Shown: positions 11,932-24,839 of the stretch, in pieces | Layout: each line of letters starts with the position of its first letter | Position numbering within the stretch: the stretch's first letter is position 1 | Assembly: GCA_963693305.1 (NCBI GenBank) | Contig: OY855909.1 | Location: 1,648,501-1,712,500 of the forward strand | DNA: 64,000 nucleotides | Reading direction: 5' to 3' | Source of the DNA: Meandrina meandrites | Taxonomy: Eukaryota; Cnidaria; Anthozoa; Scleractinia; Meandrinidae | Notes under the pieces: model-generated | What the model was told of the DNA's origin: nothing | Databases searched by the model: none | What the model saw: the letters and a program-made list of their open reading frames with translations, nothing else | Translations under genes and position numbers: made by a program

Positions 11932-13090
11932 GGATTGGAGGAAGCTGTTTGTCCAACCTTCCGCTTAATTCTTAACAGCCATTATGATACGTGGACATGG
12001 TATACCCAGTAGACTGTTTTTAAACAAGGGCTCGCTTGCGGCGTAGCCCTTGTTTAATATATAGCTAACGTACAGGCCAGTACAAAAATTAGCCAGGGCT
12101 GGCCGGCAATATTTTCAGCAACGTATTTTTAAAATGTGCAAGTAAAACAATTCAGGTTGAGCACTTTTAAGAAAGATGAAATGGAAATCAATGCAGTTTT
12201 AACGTATCGTTTACAGGTAATATATCTCGCAACTACCCTTTCGTGATGAGATCAAGGCTTTTCTCACGGGTGAAAACTCGGAAGCGAAGTGACAGCCGTC
12301 TAATGCACAATGGTTCGTTAATTTAGGAATGAGTGAGAATTAGTGCCATTCTCTATTGTGAAATGTTAGAATTTAGGTGATGTCAAAATACAATAGAAAT
12401 CGACAAAAGTGAAGGAAAACAGTCACGTTTTCAGCGGTCTTTATATGAAGAAAAAAAAAACCTTCCTCGAGGAAGCATACTCCCGGATCCCCGAAAGGAG
12501 GCTTGGTTAAACGGGCCTACAACTTTGAAAAAGCTGGCTATGTAAGTATTTTGTGTGTCACTCATAACATGAATAAACTATAAATAAACTAATCTTATTA
12601 TTTCTATATTATTTCGCCTGCCACTCGGGTAACATGAATAAATTAATAAGCAAATGTTTGATCCGCAACTGTTTGGTCCATTTTGAGCGAAAAAGAATTT
12701 TTCCGTGGGGCAAAAACCACAGAATACTTTTTAGTGACAATCATATTAATCAGTTGGAAACCAAAGATAACGCAACACAAAGGGGCTTCCCAAAAATTCT
12801 TACATAAATTCCAAGAGGGGCTTCGGCAGATTGGAAGTTGATTTGATTTTTGCAGGTTTGGGATAAATCTGCCATATCAAAAGATGTCTCATAGTTACAG
12901 TCAGATGGAAAAATCCATCTTTGCTCTCAAACTTCAGTTGTAGGGTTTTCTCTACCATATGAATCGACATACATATATAGTCGGTACGGTCGGTAGATTG
13001 ATATAATAAGCAAAAAACGTAGATTCTCAAAAGAAAATGTTGTTGTTGTATGAACAGCAAAGACTGAAATCAGTTTGTTTTTATCGAGTT
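11932..13090. other. Noncoding, small hairpin only
   Basis: Apart from a short palindrome (AAACAAGGGCT / AGCCCTTGTTT, about 12022-12055) I see no gene or RNA. The 86-codon minus frame at 12800-13060 has no recognisable domain. Confidence 0.5.
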
Positions 13091-13694
13091 TGGGCTAAAA
13101 TATCCGAAAATCACAATTTCCACCTTTGTCACGTCTGTCACGCAATCTCTTATTTGCTTGATTTCGTGATTTTTAGCGCTTTCTCAGAGAGAACGATTTA
13201 ATTTCCCCAGACAAAAAGTGACATCAATTGAAAGGCCATTTCTTCCTGACTATATTTCCAAAATATCAGTTTATTTGAGATAAAGGTAGTATGGTAAATA
13301 ATCTCTTAAATTTACCTTGTCATTTCCATAGAGAAAGAGTGGGATTTCTTTCAGATCTCTCTTAGTGTCATGAATTTATTTAAACTTCATAGAAATTATA
13401 GAATAAAATCTGGAAAAGATGTAGAATAAGCTGATAATAAGTGGATGTCTTCAGGTTTTATAGTAAAGGCAAGTGGTTTGCTTTAAAACCGCTAATTTTC
13501 AAGTCGAATTTTCCCGTGTCTGGCCGTGAAATTTATGATCGTCATTTCCTGCCGAAAGAAAGAGTTATTTGACAAATAAATTGCATGGTGATGAATAACT
13601 CATTATGGACTACTTACAGTCAGAGTTTGAACAATTTTGAGTTTTCACACTTTTGCCGCTTTTTTCCGATTTTGTTTGATTCTTACAGACATTC

Positions 13695-14632
13695 GCTCTT
13701 AAGTGTTCATTGCCAGATTTCCACATTTCCACGCTTCCAGAGATAGACGCTTGTTTCATATTAACTATTAAGTGTTCATTGCCAGATTTCCACATTTCCA
13801 CATTTCCACGCTTCCAGAGATAGACAGTTGTTTCATATTAAGTATTAAGTATTCATTGCCAGATTTCCACATTTCCACATTTCCACGCTTCCAGAGATAG
13901 ACGGTTCTTTGATATTAAGTATTAAGTGTTCATTGCCAGATTTCCACATTTCCACATTTCCACGCTTCCAGAGATAGACGCTTGTTTCATATTAAGTATT
14001 AAGTGTTCATTGCCAGATTTCCACATTTCCACATTTCCACGCTTCCAGAGATAGACGGTTGTTTCATATTAAGTATTAAGTATTCATTGCCAGATTTCCA
14101 CATTTCCACGCTTCCAGAGATAGACGGTTGTTTCATATTAAGTATTAAGTGTTCATTGCCAGATTTCCACATTTCCACATTTCCACGCTTCCAGAGATAG
14201 ACGGTTGTTTCATATTAAGTATTAAGTATTCATTGCCAGATTTCCACATTTCCACGCTTCCAGAGATAGACGGTTGTTTGATATTAAGTATTAAGTGTTC
14301 ATTGCCAGATTTCCACATTTCCACATTTCCACGCTTCCAGAGATAGACGCTTGTTTCATATTAAGTATTAAGTGTTCATTGCCAGATTTCCACATTTCCA
14401 CATTTCCACGCTTCCAGAGATAGACGGTTGTTTCATATTAAGTATTAAGTGTTCATTGCCACATTTCCACATTTCCACGCTTCCAGAGATAGACGGTTGT
14501 TTCATATTAAGTATTAAGTGTTCATTGCCAGATTTCCAGATTTCCACATTTCCACGCTTCCAGAGATAGACAGTTGTTTCATATTAAGCATTAAGTATTC
14601 ATTGCCAGATTTCCAGATTTCCGCGCTTCCAG
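13695..14632. repeat. Minisatellite, right array (inverted, ~13 units)
   Basis: This is the reverse complement of the 6200-8150 unit family (CCACATTTCCACGCTTCCAG, GAGATAGACGGTTGTTTCAT). It uses the same one-or-two-copy variation of the 9-bp module. Half as many units as the left array shows that the two arms have changed in length independently. Confidence 0.95.
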
Positions 14633-14799
14633 ATAGGGAATGAGTGAGGTCCGTTACCAAATTATTTACTTATTTTACATACATTATCTCTGCCCTGCCT
14701 AAATTATGACTAATTTTGCTTTTGACTCATTCCATTCTGATGACGCGTTCTGTGCTCTTCTACCCCAAGTAAGAGCCCCATTTTTTTATTCAAAACAAC

Positions 14800-14965
14800 A
14801 AAGTGCCGCGAAAATATTTAATTTATGGCCTTTTCACCTACATTGAATTTCGACGAGAAAGCATTATTACTGAAAGCAGTTGTTGCTTTGTTTTGACAGT
14901 TGTATTTGTTTAAATCGTCGGCTTTTTTTTCACAGTTTTTACTGCTAAGAAGAAATTAGGTTTGT
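14800..14965. repeat. Direct repeat copy 1 (second copy 18150-18330)
   Basis: The block with AAATATTTAATTTATGGCC and CAGTTGTATTTGTTTAAATC recurs in direct orientation at about 18150-18330, in intron 1 of gene A. It is either a transposon family or a segmental copy; no coding capacity. Confidence 0.6.
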
Positions 14966-15009
14966 TAAGAATACGTGTATAAACAGGAAAATCATCCCGA
15001 CTTCCTATA

Positions 15010-15110
15010 AAGGAGAATTAAAGCGGTAATATTAAGCATTTAGAAACGATGGAGCCTTCTCTGTCAAATGCAAGTAAATTCTATACTCTTACGTATGTAT
15101 AAATGCGTAA
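15010..15110 (-). repeat. Inverted copy of the end of gene B intron 1
   Basis: About 100 bp, including GCATTTAGAAACGATGGAGC and TCTCTGTCAAATGCAA, is the reverse complement of 31618-31718, the stretch just before exon 2 of gene B. It lies about 500 bp upstream of gene A. Either a shared transposon or a rearrangement moved it. Confidence 0.6.
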
Positions 15111-15219
15111 TTGATATCTCTTAGGATCGATTTGTAGACGGTGCAAGTGCGACACAAATCAAGCCTAAAACTTTGCTTGCAGCTATCGTGTACTCAATTA
15201 CGACACAAAAATGCAATAA

Positions 15220-15220
15220 A

Positions 15221-15266
<46 letters not shown>
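15220..15266. repeat. (AAT)n microsatellite
   Basis: An uninterrupted run of about 15 AAT triplets is followed by AGT and AAG triplets, directly left of the duplicated promoter block of gene A. The poly-Ile and poly-Leu frames across it are artefacts. Confidence 0.9.
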
Positions 15267-15286
15267 GTAGTAGTAAGGAGAAGAAG

Positions 15287-15615
15287 AAGAAGCAATTTGT
15301 CGAGCGAAATGGCAAAAATAAAATAAACTAAGTAGTAATCAGATAATCAATTTCAGGTTAACATACAAATATTAAGTTACAGGGCTGCTGCTAAACTGAT
15401 AGAAACGTTCGTGCAAAATTTTTCGTCGTATGGTAAATCAAAGTGATTAATTTACTTGACAATAAATTCTTTATTATAAAAACACTTCACCTGATCACAC
15501 AAAAGCATATAGCTGTCGTATTTCTTGATTAATATTCTATGTCTACGTATTTAGAATTCACTTTCTATGAGCCAAGCAATTTATAACTCACGAGCTTACA
15601 CGGAGCAATATAGCA
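15287..15615 (+). promoter_or_regulatory. Gene A 5' flank, duplicated in gene B
   Basis: About 330 bp upstream of the start codon is closely similar to 30209-30534 upstream of gene B, for example GTTAACATACAAATATTAAG in both. Strong conservation right up to the ATG suggests the promoter was duplicated with the gene. A TATA-like TTTATAA at 15580-15586 lies only 30 bp before the ATG, so either the leader is very short or the true start site is elsewhere. Confidence 0.55.
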
Positions 15616-18431
15616 ATGAATGGTTTTGTACAAATTCTGAGTGTTGCCTTCTTCGTGGCGCGAATAAGCTGTCAAATTTGCATCGAAGAAACCCTTGATT
15701 GTAGTGAACCTGTTCCAACGTTCTTCAAGCTTGGGGATGCGTCCTGTGCCTGCAATAGCGCGGCACATGCCGGGGCGTTGAAGTACGATAATGGAAACGT
15801 GTATGTTTGCCTGGGCAACACATGGAAGACCGTTCGGCTTGAAGGCGACTACGGCACGGAGTTTAACCCTGGATATTCCTGTAAAGATATCCTTAACAAA
15901 ACGGGACAACAGCTCAGTAATGGAGTTTTCTGGATTCATCTTCAACATCTTCAAGGTAAATAAATGCTTAATTTAACCCTAAAATTGAAAGGCTTTTGAG
16001 CGCGCCAGGTCAGGTTAGAACTTTCAATAAAGAATGTGGCAACTACCTTATTAACGCTCGTGTTAATAAAGGTATTAGAAATAACTCGACTTAAATCAAC
16101 GCGAAGTGAAGTAGAAATTACTTTCTAATAGAGGAAATTAACGCGAAAGAGGTGCTTAAGGCGACCACACGAAGAAACGGAACTTGTAGAGATAACAGGA
16201 ACAAATTTATTGTAACACGCTGTTTACAAGTAGACAAGTTTACAAAATCCAAAACCCAAATGAATCTCACTAATTCGAGTGTTCTTTTCAGCGCCAACGA
16301 AACCGGTGGATCTCTACCCTGATAAAACAATGCTAAAAACACTCCACTGATTTAAGGGCGCGGAAATTAAAGCTCATTATTTTCATGAAGTACAGTCGAC
16401 TCCCGATAACTCGAACCCTCGCAAATTTGAACCTTGCGCTAACTCGAACCAAAATCGATATCCCCTGGATTTCCGTCATACATTTACTGTACTTTTACCC
16501 TCGGTAACTCGCACCCTCGACAACTCGAACCTCCCGCTAACTCGAATTAAGCGATTTCCGTTTCCCTTCAGGTCATTTTCTATATAATTTTCCACACGAT
16601 AACTCGAACCATGTCTGTCAATACGTGATAAGTCAAAACGAACAGTATACTGTAATCCAAAACATGAAACTTAACAAATCTCTTGGCTCTTGAAGTGCAG
16701 TGTGCACGGCACGTGCATTAGACTTCTCTTTTCTGTATTTAAATTTGATTAAAATGCATACTGCATGAATAGAAAAACATTAAAAACCGTTTTTTTCCTT
16801 TTTTGCGGTATCTGTTCTCAAACTCCTGATAACTCAACCTCTTTCAATTTCCCTTGAAGGTTCGAGTTATCGGGAGTTGAATGTAACTTTAATTAAAATC
16901 AAAGGTGTCTTTGAGACTACGACTATGTTGCATGAAGTATGATCAGCAGTATAAGCAGAAACGATGAAGCATTTGGATAAGAATGCGTGACAATTGAAAA
17001 GAACATGTTCATTACTACAAGTGAGAATGTGGACAATATAACATTATTTTCTTCGGGGTTTTCACCATTTCGAATCTGGCTCACCTTCCCCATTCCCTCC
17101 CCTAGAGGTCTCGAGGTCTCAGGCGTCTTTTTCGGGAGTGCGCGGTGACCAGGGGAAGACGTCTGAAATTCATGCTAGGCGTTTTCTGTGTTATAAGTTT
17201 CGTACCCCGGTGATATCACGCTGAAATCACGGCCGGAGCAGTGTAGCTTGTTTACAAGCACGATCTAGACAAATATCGCAGTGTAATTCGCATCTGAAAT
17301 TTCATAAAAACTGGCAGCCTTAGTGACGGAATAATCCTTTAATGAGCAGTTTTCTGTTACTAGCTATATTGTCATTGAGTATTGTTTTCTTCGTTAACAA
17401 GAAGTCAGGATGCTTTTCCAGTTTATTGTGAAATGGCGTCAGTTAACAAAACTAATTTCTCCTTGGCATTTTAAAATTCTATGAAAAATAATTACTTTCC
17501 ACCGATGGATAAAAGCAAATACAACTGTGAAAACAAAGACGCGGCCTTGAGACTTTCAGTAATTTGTTTGTCTTCAAAACTCAACATGGAAATAAAAGAC
17601 CATAAAGTCGTTTCGCGCTGCTTTCTAGTGGTTTGCTGTGATTAGTATACGCAATATAAATTACGAAAAATCCATTTTTTTTTCGATTCTTGGTTCGTCG
17701 AGTGTGAAGCGAAATAAAGTGCTTGTGGTGGAAAATGCCGCGCGAAATCTGGGGATAGACACGCCTCTCAGGGTATCCCCTAATTTTGAGCGGTAAGTCT
17801 ATCACCCACGTTTGTTTTTTTGTTCGTTTTGTTGTTTTTTTACTTCATTTTATTTTCGTGGAATATACGTAATAGGACTACATGCTGTCCAACTTGAAAA
17901 TAACTGTTTCATCTCAGGAGTTAGATATAGATAATTAGACATCGTCAGCACAAAATCCCATAAAAGATTGGCGCATAATTATTTGTTAATTTTTTAAACT
18001 GTGTAAATTAATTTTTAATTGGATATGTCTTCAAATTACCGAAAAACAGTTAAGTTATACTGGACGGAGATCTACGGCCTCGTTCAATTTAGACAGAATT
18101 TTTTCTTTATTTTGTTTTTTTTAATTGGACAGCGCACACTGATCACGAAAGACTACAACAAATTACCGCAAAAATATTTAATTTATGGCCTTTTAACCCA
18201 TACATGTATTGAATTTCGACGAGAAAGCAATACTGCTGAAAGCCTTAAGGTTGCTGCTTTGTTTTGACAGTTGTATTTGTTTAAATCGTCGGCTTTTCTT
18301 CACAGTTTTTACTGCCAAGATGAAAAGTATCTAAAAAACCTCTCCTACCTACCATGTCAGAGGTTTTGTCGATATCTCGCTGAAATCAACATGGCTTCAT
18401 AGCTCAGTTGGTAGAGCATCGTACCGGTATC

Positions 18432-18465
<34 letters not shown>

Positions 18466-19568
18466 TGAATTTTTTTCAGGCTTCTTTATTCCAATTGCTT
18501 AAATTGGAAATTCACTGCGAAGATCACATATCACCTTCATAAATTACACTGGAGCTGGCTTACAAGCATGATCTGGATATTGAAACCTGGCACGACGAAA
18601 ATATCAGTGCAATAAATTCCCGATTACACAGGCGATATTTGATGCGATTTTTCTCGGGCTTTATAGAGTGTCGAGCTCGCAATGAAAACCGCAAGTGTAA
18701 GTTAGTGGCGATTTTGTCGCCGCGATATCGCAAGGGTTTCGAACATGGGAGAAACTACATAATATATTTGTGGCGTTGGAAACCTAAAAATAACAGGCCT
18801 TTTTTTTACTAACAATTGCTATATTAGAGCACTGAAACTGTTAATAAGCGTCTTTGACTGCACAGTGCTTGGATGGAAATGGATTGCAACTGAAAAATTA
18901 AAGTTAAACTTTTCAAGTTGTTTCCGAGAGTCTTCAAAAAATCAAGAGTTTGATTTCAGAACAATTTAGACCAAAAATCTGCGAAATCCCTGTGACGTAG
19001 CTCCTTTAAGAACGAGAAATAGACATAGTGTTTATCCAATTTGGGCTACGTGGCTACCAGTGATGAGTTTTTTAATGTTCTATAGACAGTATACAAAAGT
19101 TGTAATCGAGTAAATATCATTTTACATGTCAACGTTTTATTTATAAAAATGTCGTAAAAACGGTAGAAATAGATAGCTTGCCTATAAAATAACGTATAGT
19201 GTGGTTTCTGGTTACTGTATGTTATTGCTTAGTTCGCGAGGTTGGCTTAAAGAACGAGAAATATGCAAGCCATCTTTTTCTTTTCATCCCACACAAACGG
19301 AAAAACTCGGTACATCTATGAGTAGCGCGTTTGTTGCGGTTCAAGGATTAAAGATCATGGCATATTCATCTTTAGTATCACCCAACTAGTGGACTAATGC
19401 AAATCCTACATTTTGATTGGCTACGCTACTAGAGGACTATTAGTAATAGTCATCGAGTAGAGAAATTCGTGACGCTTACTTTCGTTTTATTCCCAAATAA
19501 ATCTTTTTTCAACTTGCATTTGCTAACTTTATTATTGCTTTTTCTGTCCGACTAGTTGGGTGATACTA

Positions 19569-19602
<34 letters not shown>

Positions 19603-22600
19603 GTCAATAGCCCATTCGGCTTCGCCTCATGGGCTATTGACCCCTTAGCCCTTGCGGGCTACGGGTCTAATTGTTAAGTAGCGCGCTTGTTTCGACTCAT
19701 GCATTAAGGTGACTCCGTAGTTATTCCGGGCGCACTCATCCATGACAAACTTTGCATTATAACTTTTTAGGCATTGGCGCGATGGCTGTGAAACTTTGGG
19801 AAAATGTTCACCTATCATTCGGTAAAAATAATATGAAAATTGATTTAACTGGAGACAAATATTTTTAATGATATTGGCGTTTAACTGGACCCTACTTTTT
19901 GAACAAAATCGCAGCCAGTAAAACATTTGCTGATAGATTTTTTGCTAAATTTGTAGATTCAGCTTATATCTGAGCAAAAGTCAGGGGCACCCAACAGACC
20001 GTTTCGGTAAATATCTGTTCGGAAGACCTATAATCGCCTACGATTTTCGGATTAAAGAGTGATGAAAAAGAAGAGATTTCTTTAGCTTAAACTTTCGTGA
20101 CATGGGGAAAGCAATGCCTCTTGTTTTCGGAGAGAGAAAAATGTCGTTTTGGGTACGAAAAAAGGCCAGCTACGATTTTCGAGAAGGCAACGGCGGTTCG
20201 TAAATTAGGTTGAAATATTTCGTTCCCTAAAATTTTCTGAAGTTTGAATGTCCAGCTAGCGTATCCGAAAAGATACACTTTTCTTAGCGTTTAAAAATAA
20301 GGCTTTTAATCGCACAAAAAAGACATTACTAACACAAAAACGGTGTTCCGACGCCTATGGTAAAATTTTCTCGTTGGGTGCCCCTAAAAAGTGCGGAAAT
20401 ATTGAGGTCATCTAAATTCAACTCTAACATTCTGCTGAAAGTTTCTATACTTGACGCTCGAAGACGAAAAAAGCTACGAACCCAAATTTTTGTGAAAAGC
20501 CTCTACAATGCTTGCTAAATCACAGTACCTAGCCGATTGTCGATCGTACTAACCGTTAAAAAGTATCCGCTATTCTGTGAGCATAATAAAATGCTCGAAA
20601 ACCTTCTCAAACCTCCAAAGTTGTGTTTCCCAGAATTTTTCGATTATTATGTAGCCGTTTTGTGTGAAACTCCGTCCACATGAATTCCAAGGTACTGCAA
20701 TATTTTTGCATCGATTTTTGCTACTGTACCGTGCTGTAAATTGTAGAATTGTTGTCGGGATTATAAGCTATTATAATCGACAAAGATCGCATCAAAAATC
20801 GTTTGTGTAAACGGGCCTTTAAATCGAATCAAAAACTTCCAAACTCCGCGGCGCCTTACTCACAGTTACTACAGCAGGCCTCTGCTACTAGCTATATAGT
20901 CATTGAATATTGTTTTCTTCTTCAACAGGTAGTCGGGATGCTTTTCCAGTTTATTGTGACATGGCGTCAGGAGGTTTGTTGGTAGATTTTAAGATTTCAG
21001 ATTTTTTCAGATTTTTTTTCAGATTTTTTTTATTATTTCACACTATTTACAGACATATTTTACTATCACACACTATTTACAGAAAATTCATTAATTAGAA
21101 TAAGGAAAATATAATAAGAGTAAAGCCAAAACAAAATGTGCTCAGTGGCCAAAGAAGCATATGCTATCGTGTTGGTCACTGACACGTTAAAAAAGACAAA
21201 AAAGACAAGACACATTAATTAATAAAAACAATAGAATAAAGGAAGTAAAATGTGATTAACAAAAGTACTCGAATTAAACAAGTTAAGTGAATAAATCATA
21301 AGAAAACTAAGAAAACTAATTTCTTCTTAACAGTAAATTCTGCGAAAGATAATTACTTTCCACCGATGGATAAAAGCAAATACACCTGTGAAAACAAAAG
21401 GCGCGGCCTTGAGACTTTCAGTAATTTGTTTTTCTCCAAAAACTCAACATGGGAATAAAAGATCATAAAGTCGTATCGCGCTGCTTTCTCGTGGTTTGCC
21501 GTGATTAGTATACATAATGTACATTACGACAAATCCATTTTTTTTTTTATTCTTACACCATAAAGCCTGAATCGTAATGAAGGGCTTGTGGTGGAAATGC
21601 CGCGCGAAATCTGGGCATAAACACGCGTCTACTAGTCCCCAGATCTCTCGCGTTTTTATTTCATTGTTGTAGACTCAACGTAATTGGACTATACATGCTG
21701 TCCAACTTGAAAATAATTGAATAAACAATTCTCGTGACTGTTAAAGTCGGAAAAGGAAGCAATAATAACAGTGAAATTCTTAAAATGTGTAAAATCGCCT
21801 TCTCGATGTTGTAATGCCGAGACTAATTCGGCATTCCGCGAGGACGTTTTTAAATTCAATTATTTCCCATTTGGAAAATCTTTCGTCGACTTCAAAACTG
21901 AAAAACTGGCGCGCCAGTTTTTATGTGGCAAATAAGTTCATATATGTCTCTTATGTATTCATTACGTCTTCTACTCCATCTCCGGAATATTAGAACATAC
22001 AGTTGACCTGCTTCCAACGTTGTAGCCTTGAAATTTTTTTCAGGCTTAAAAATTCAATTACTAAAATTGCTTAAACAATGCGAAGACCACTTCATTCATT
22101 TCAAATCACCCTGCGAGCAGAGCCTCTTTTAACTTCCCTGCGGCTGAGAATTGGGAAGAAAAAGAAAAAAGCAGCGAAAAGGTAGCGTCTGCAGCGAAAA
22201 AGTTACGTCTATCAGCGAAAAGAAAGGGCTCTGCTCGCAGGGTGATTTCAAATAAGATAATGCTGGAATGTCCACGACCGTAGCGCGTGCACGATCTTTT
22301 GTTTTGCGTTTAAGACGGAATCCACCAGGAAGTCGAGTAATATTTATTTAAGTTGGAAAAAAATCGAGTACCAGAATAATTTAAATCCTATTGCGTTATT
22401 TTCTACCCTAAATAAAATGTAAAGATGTAAGTAATTATCACTGATAACACCAACAACAGTTTCTTATCAGAGTCTTAGAAAATGAATTTCAAAGTTTACA
22501 AGCTATAGGGAAATTCTCACGTGCAGCCATTTTGTAAAATCGTCTTTAAGCGATTCAGTGGAATTCAGTGAAATTTCAAAATTTGTTTTCGGTGTTTGGT

Positions 22601-24802
22601 GTTGTTAGAAAAGATTTCTTTTGATAAAATATTTGAAGCAGTAACACAAAAGTTTGCAATAAGGTGTAAATAATTTTGGTACAACAATTTCTTATCAGAG
22701 CCTGAGAAAATGAAATTTAATGTTCACAAGCTATAGGCAAAAGCTCGCGTCTTTAAAGCGATTTAGTGGAATTCAGCGGAACTTCGAGATTGGTTTTCGA
22801 TGTTTGGTGTTGTTAGAAAAGATTTCTTTTGATAAGATATTTGAAGCAGTAACACAAAAGTTTGCAATAAGGTGTAAATAATTTTGGTACATAATTTTGT
22901 CCAACAACTACTCGAAGTCCTGGCGGATTCCGTCTTAAACACTATGCACGAATTACGTAACAAAGACGTTTCTATTGGTTACTTGCTTTGACACAAATAA
23001 ACAACTATGCCCTCAGCAACAAACAACAACAACACTTGAACCTTATTTGCATGACCATAAAACATTACAGTATTGCAAAAGAATACTGAAGTAATTTCGA
23101 AGAAAAATTCTATTAAAATAATAATAATAATAACAATGATTATAATACAAAAGAATGAAAGGGAACAAAACAAACAAACAGTAATCAAGAATTTGACAAT
23201 ATTTGTCTCTTATTGCATATTCAAAAACTCATTAACAATTAGCCGTGTTCTAAACGAGCAGGGGACTGGGTACGAACATATTTTCTCCTCGGTACAAACA
23301 TTCAATATCGATTGAATTGAAAAATGGGGCAAGTCATCTGAAAGAGCATCCAAACATTAGTAAATTCACCAAATTTGACGATTATTGGCTTAAACCCAAA
23401 GGCATGGTACACTTAGTATGGATTGGAGGGACAAGCGTCCTCCAATCCATACTAAGCTCTCTTATTTTAAAAGTGTACCATGCCCTTGCGTTTAAACCAA
23501 TAACTATCAAATTTGGTACATTTACTAACTTTTGGATGCTCTTTCAGATGACGTGGCCCATTTTCAATTTAATCGATACTGAATGTTCGTACCAAGAAAA
23601 AATATGTTCATACCCAGTCCCCTGTTCGTTTTAGAACATGGCCAATTCATAAAGAAAATACAAAAGAAATCAATGTTTAATGAGTGTCTTTATATCTGAT
23701 AAAGACACGGCTAAACTTTACCGGCGTCCAATTTTCTCGGCCAAAATAACCCCAAATCTAAATATCAGTGCAAGAATGAGTTGCTCTTCTTCAGAAGATT
23801 TTGAAGCCGTTCAATAAATTCGCAGTTCGCGTTTTATCAAGTAAAAAATACTCGGCTGCACCACGTGTTCTAAACTTAATAAAACACTGCTGCTCATTTA
23901 TTAAACATTACTTAATATAATAATCAGTGGAGTTGATTAATTGCACAATCAAGGTTGAAATTGGTAACTGCTTGGGATACGGGATAATATGATCTATTTT
24001 ACTGAATTGATGACGATTTTTACTGATTGATGAATTAATCTTGGACAATGAAATAGAAAATGAGTTTTATCTTCAACATTAAGGCCACAAATAGCGCAAA
24101 GTCTGTCACTTCTAGAGATATTTTTGTATCAACCACTCGATTGATCGGCACGGCTTCGTTTCACTTGTAAGTCCTTTTGCAAAGGCAGTTTCTTTCCCCT
24201 CCCCTCCCCTCCCCTCCCCTCCCCTCCCCTCCCCTCCCCTCCCCTCTGGAGACTATTTACCAGCGACATTTGTTCGCCAAAAACAAGGTCATATTATCAT
24301 GCTCTACTTCATATAATTCATCACCAGGTTGGACCTTGGTATTCAAAGTGGTCAGTGGTGTTGACAGCAAGGTGTGGGACTTGTATAACTCGGACCAGGC
24401 TTCCGCCGAGTTCGTAACGGCAGCCCTTGACGTCACAAACCAACATAATGATCATTATAAGAACCGAGTGGTGATGAACTGGCAGAATTTTAATCCATCT
24501 CAGGTTAAAATATTCAATAGACTTAGCCAAGCCTATACATGTACCTATATCTGACACCGAATGAATCCTCTCAGGATAAAATGCAAAATTACTTGTTCAG
24601 ATTTGTTACTGCTTTATCGTATCATTGTTTTTTAAAACAATGATACGATAAAATGCCTTTTTATAACTTCTTCTTCTTAACAGTTTTAGAGTCCGTGACA
24701 TTCTGTCAGTTTTTAACGGTTTTTTTAAACTGTTTTTAAGAGATTGAAACGTCGTGACTTTCTAGTGTTCATTTTTATCACAAAATATATCTCTAAGACG
24801 TA

Positions 24803-24839
<37 letters not shown>

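Larger units (their letters stand above)
6049..14784. mobile_element. Giant (~8.7 kb) foldback-like element with minisatellite arms
   Basis: Ordered inverted correspondences frame this region. (1) A unique terminal block at 6049-6200 (starting GGGCTTTTACTTGGGGTAG) matches the reverse complement of 14633-14784. (2) The minisatellite at 6200-8150 matches the inverted minisatellite at 13695-14632. (3) A unique block at about 9068-9660 matches the reverse complement of 13090-13645, for example ATTTCCACCTTTGTCACGTC. The centre (9660-13090) has no transposase frame and carries a nested foldback. The plan, long inverted arms containing tandem repeats, recalls Drosophila Foldback and Galileo-type elements; that kinship is inference. 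I could not identify a clear target-site duplication. Confidence 0.7.

Noticed and set aside
6200..14632. CRISPR-like array of regular repeats
   Set aside because: Units are contiguous without unique spacers, and the DNA is an animal nuclear genome.
15565..15954. 129-codon minus frame opposite gene A exon 1
   Set aside because: It is a shadow of the conserved exon, which has the signal peptide and homologues in genes B and C.
23317..23634. 105-codon frame and its relative at 49437-49829
   Set aside because: Both lie on a palindromic MITE, and their similarity reflects the element, not a gene family.
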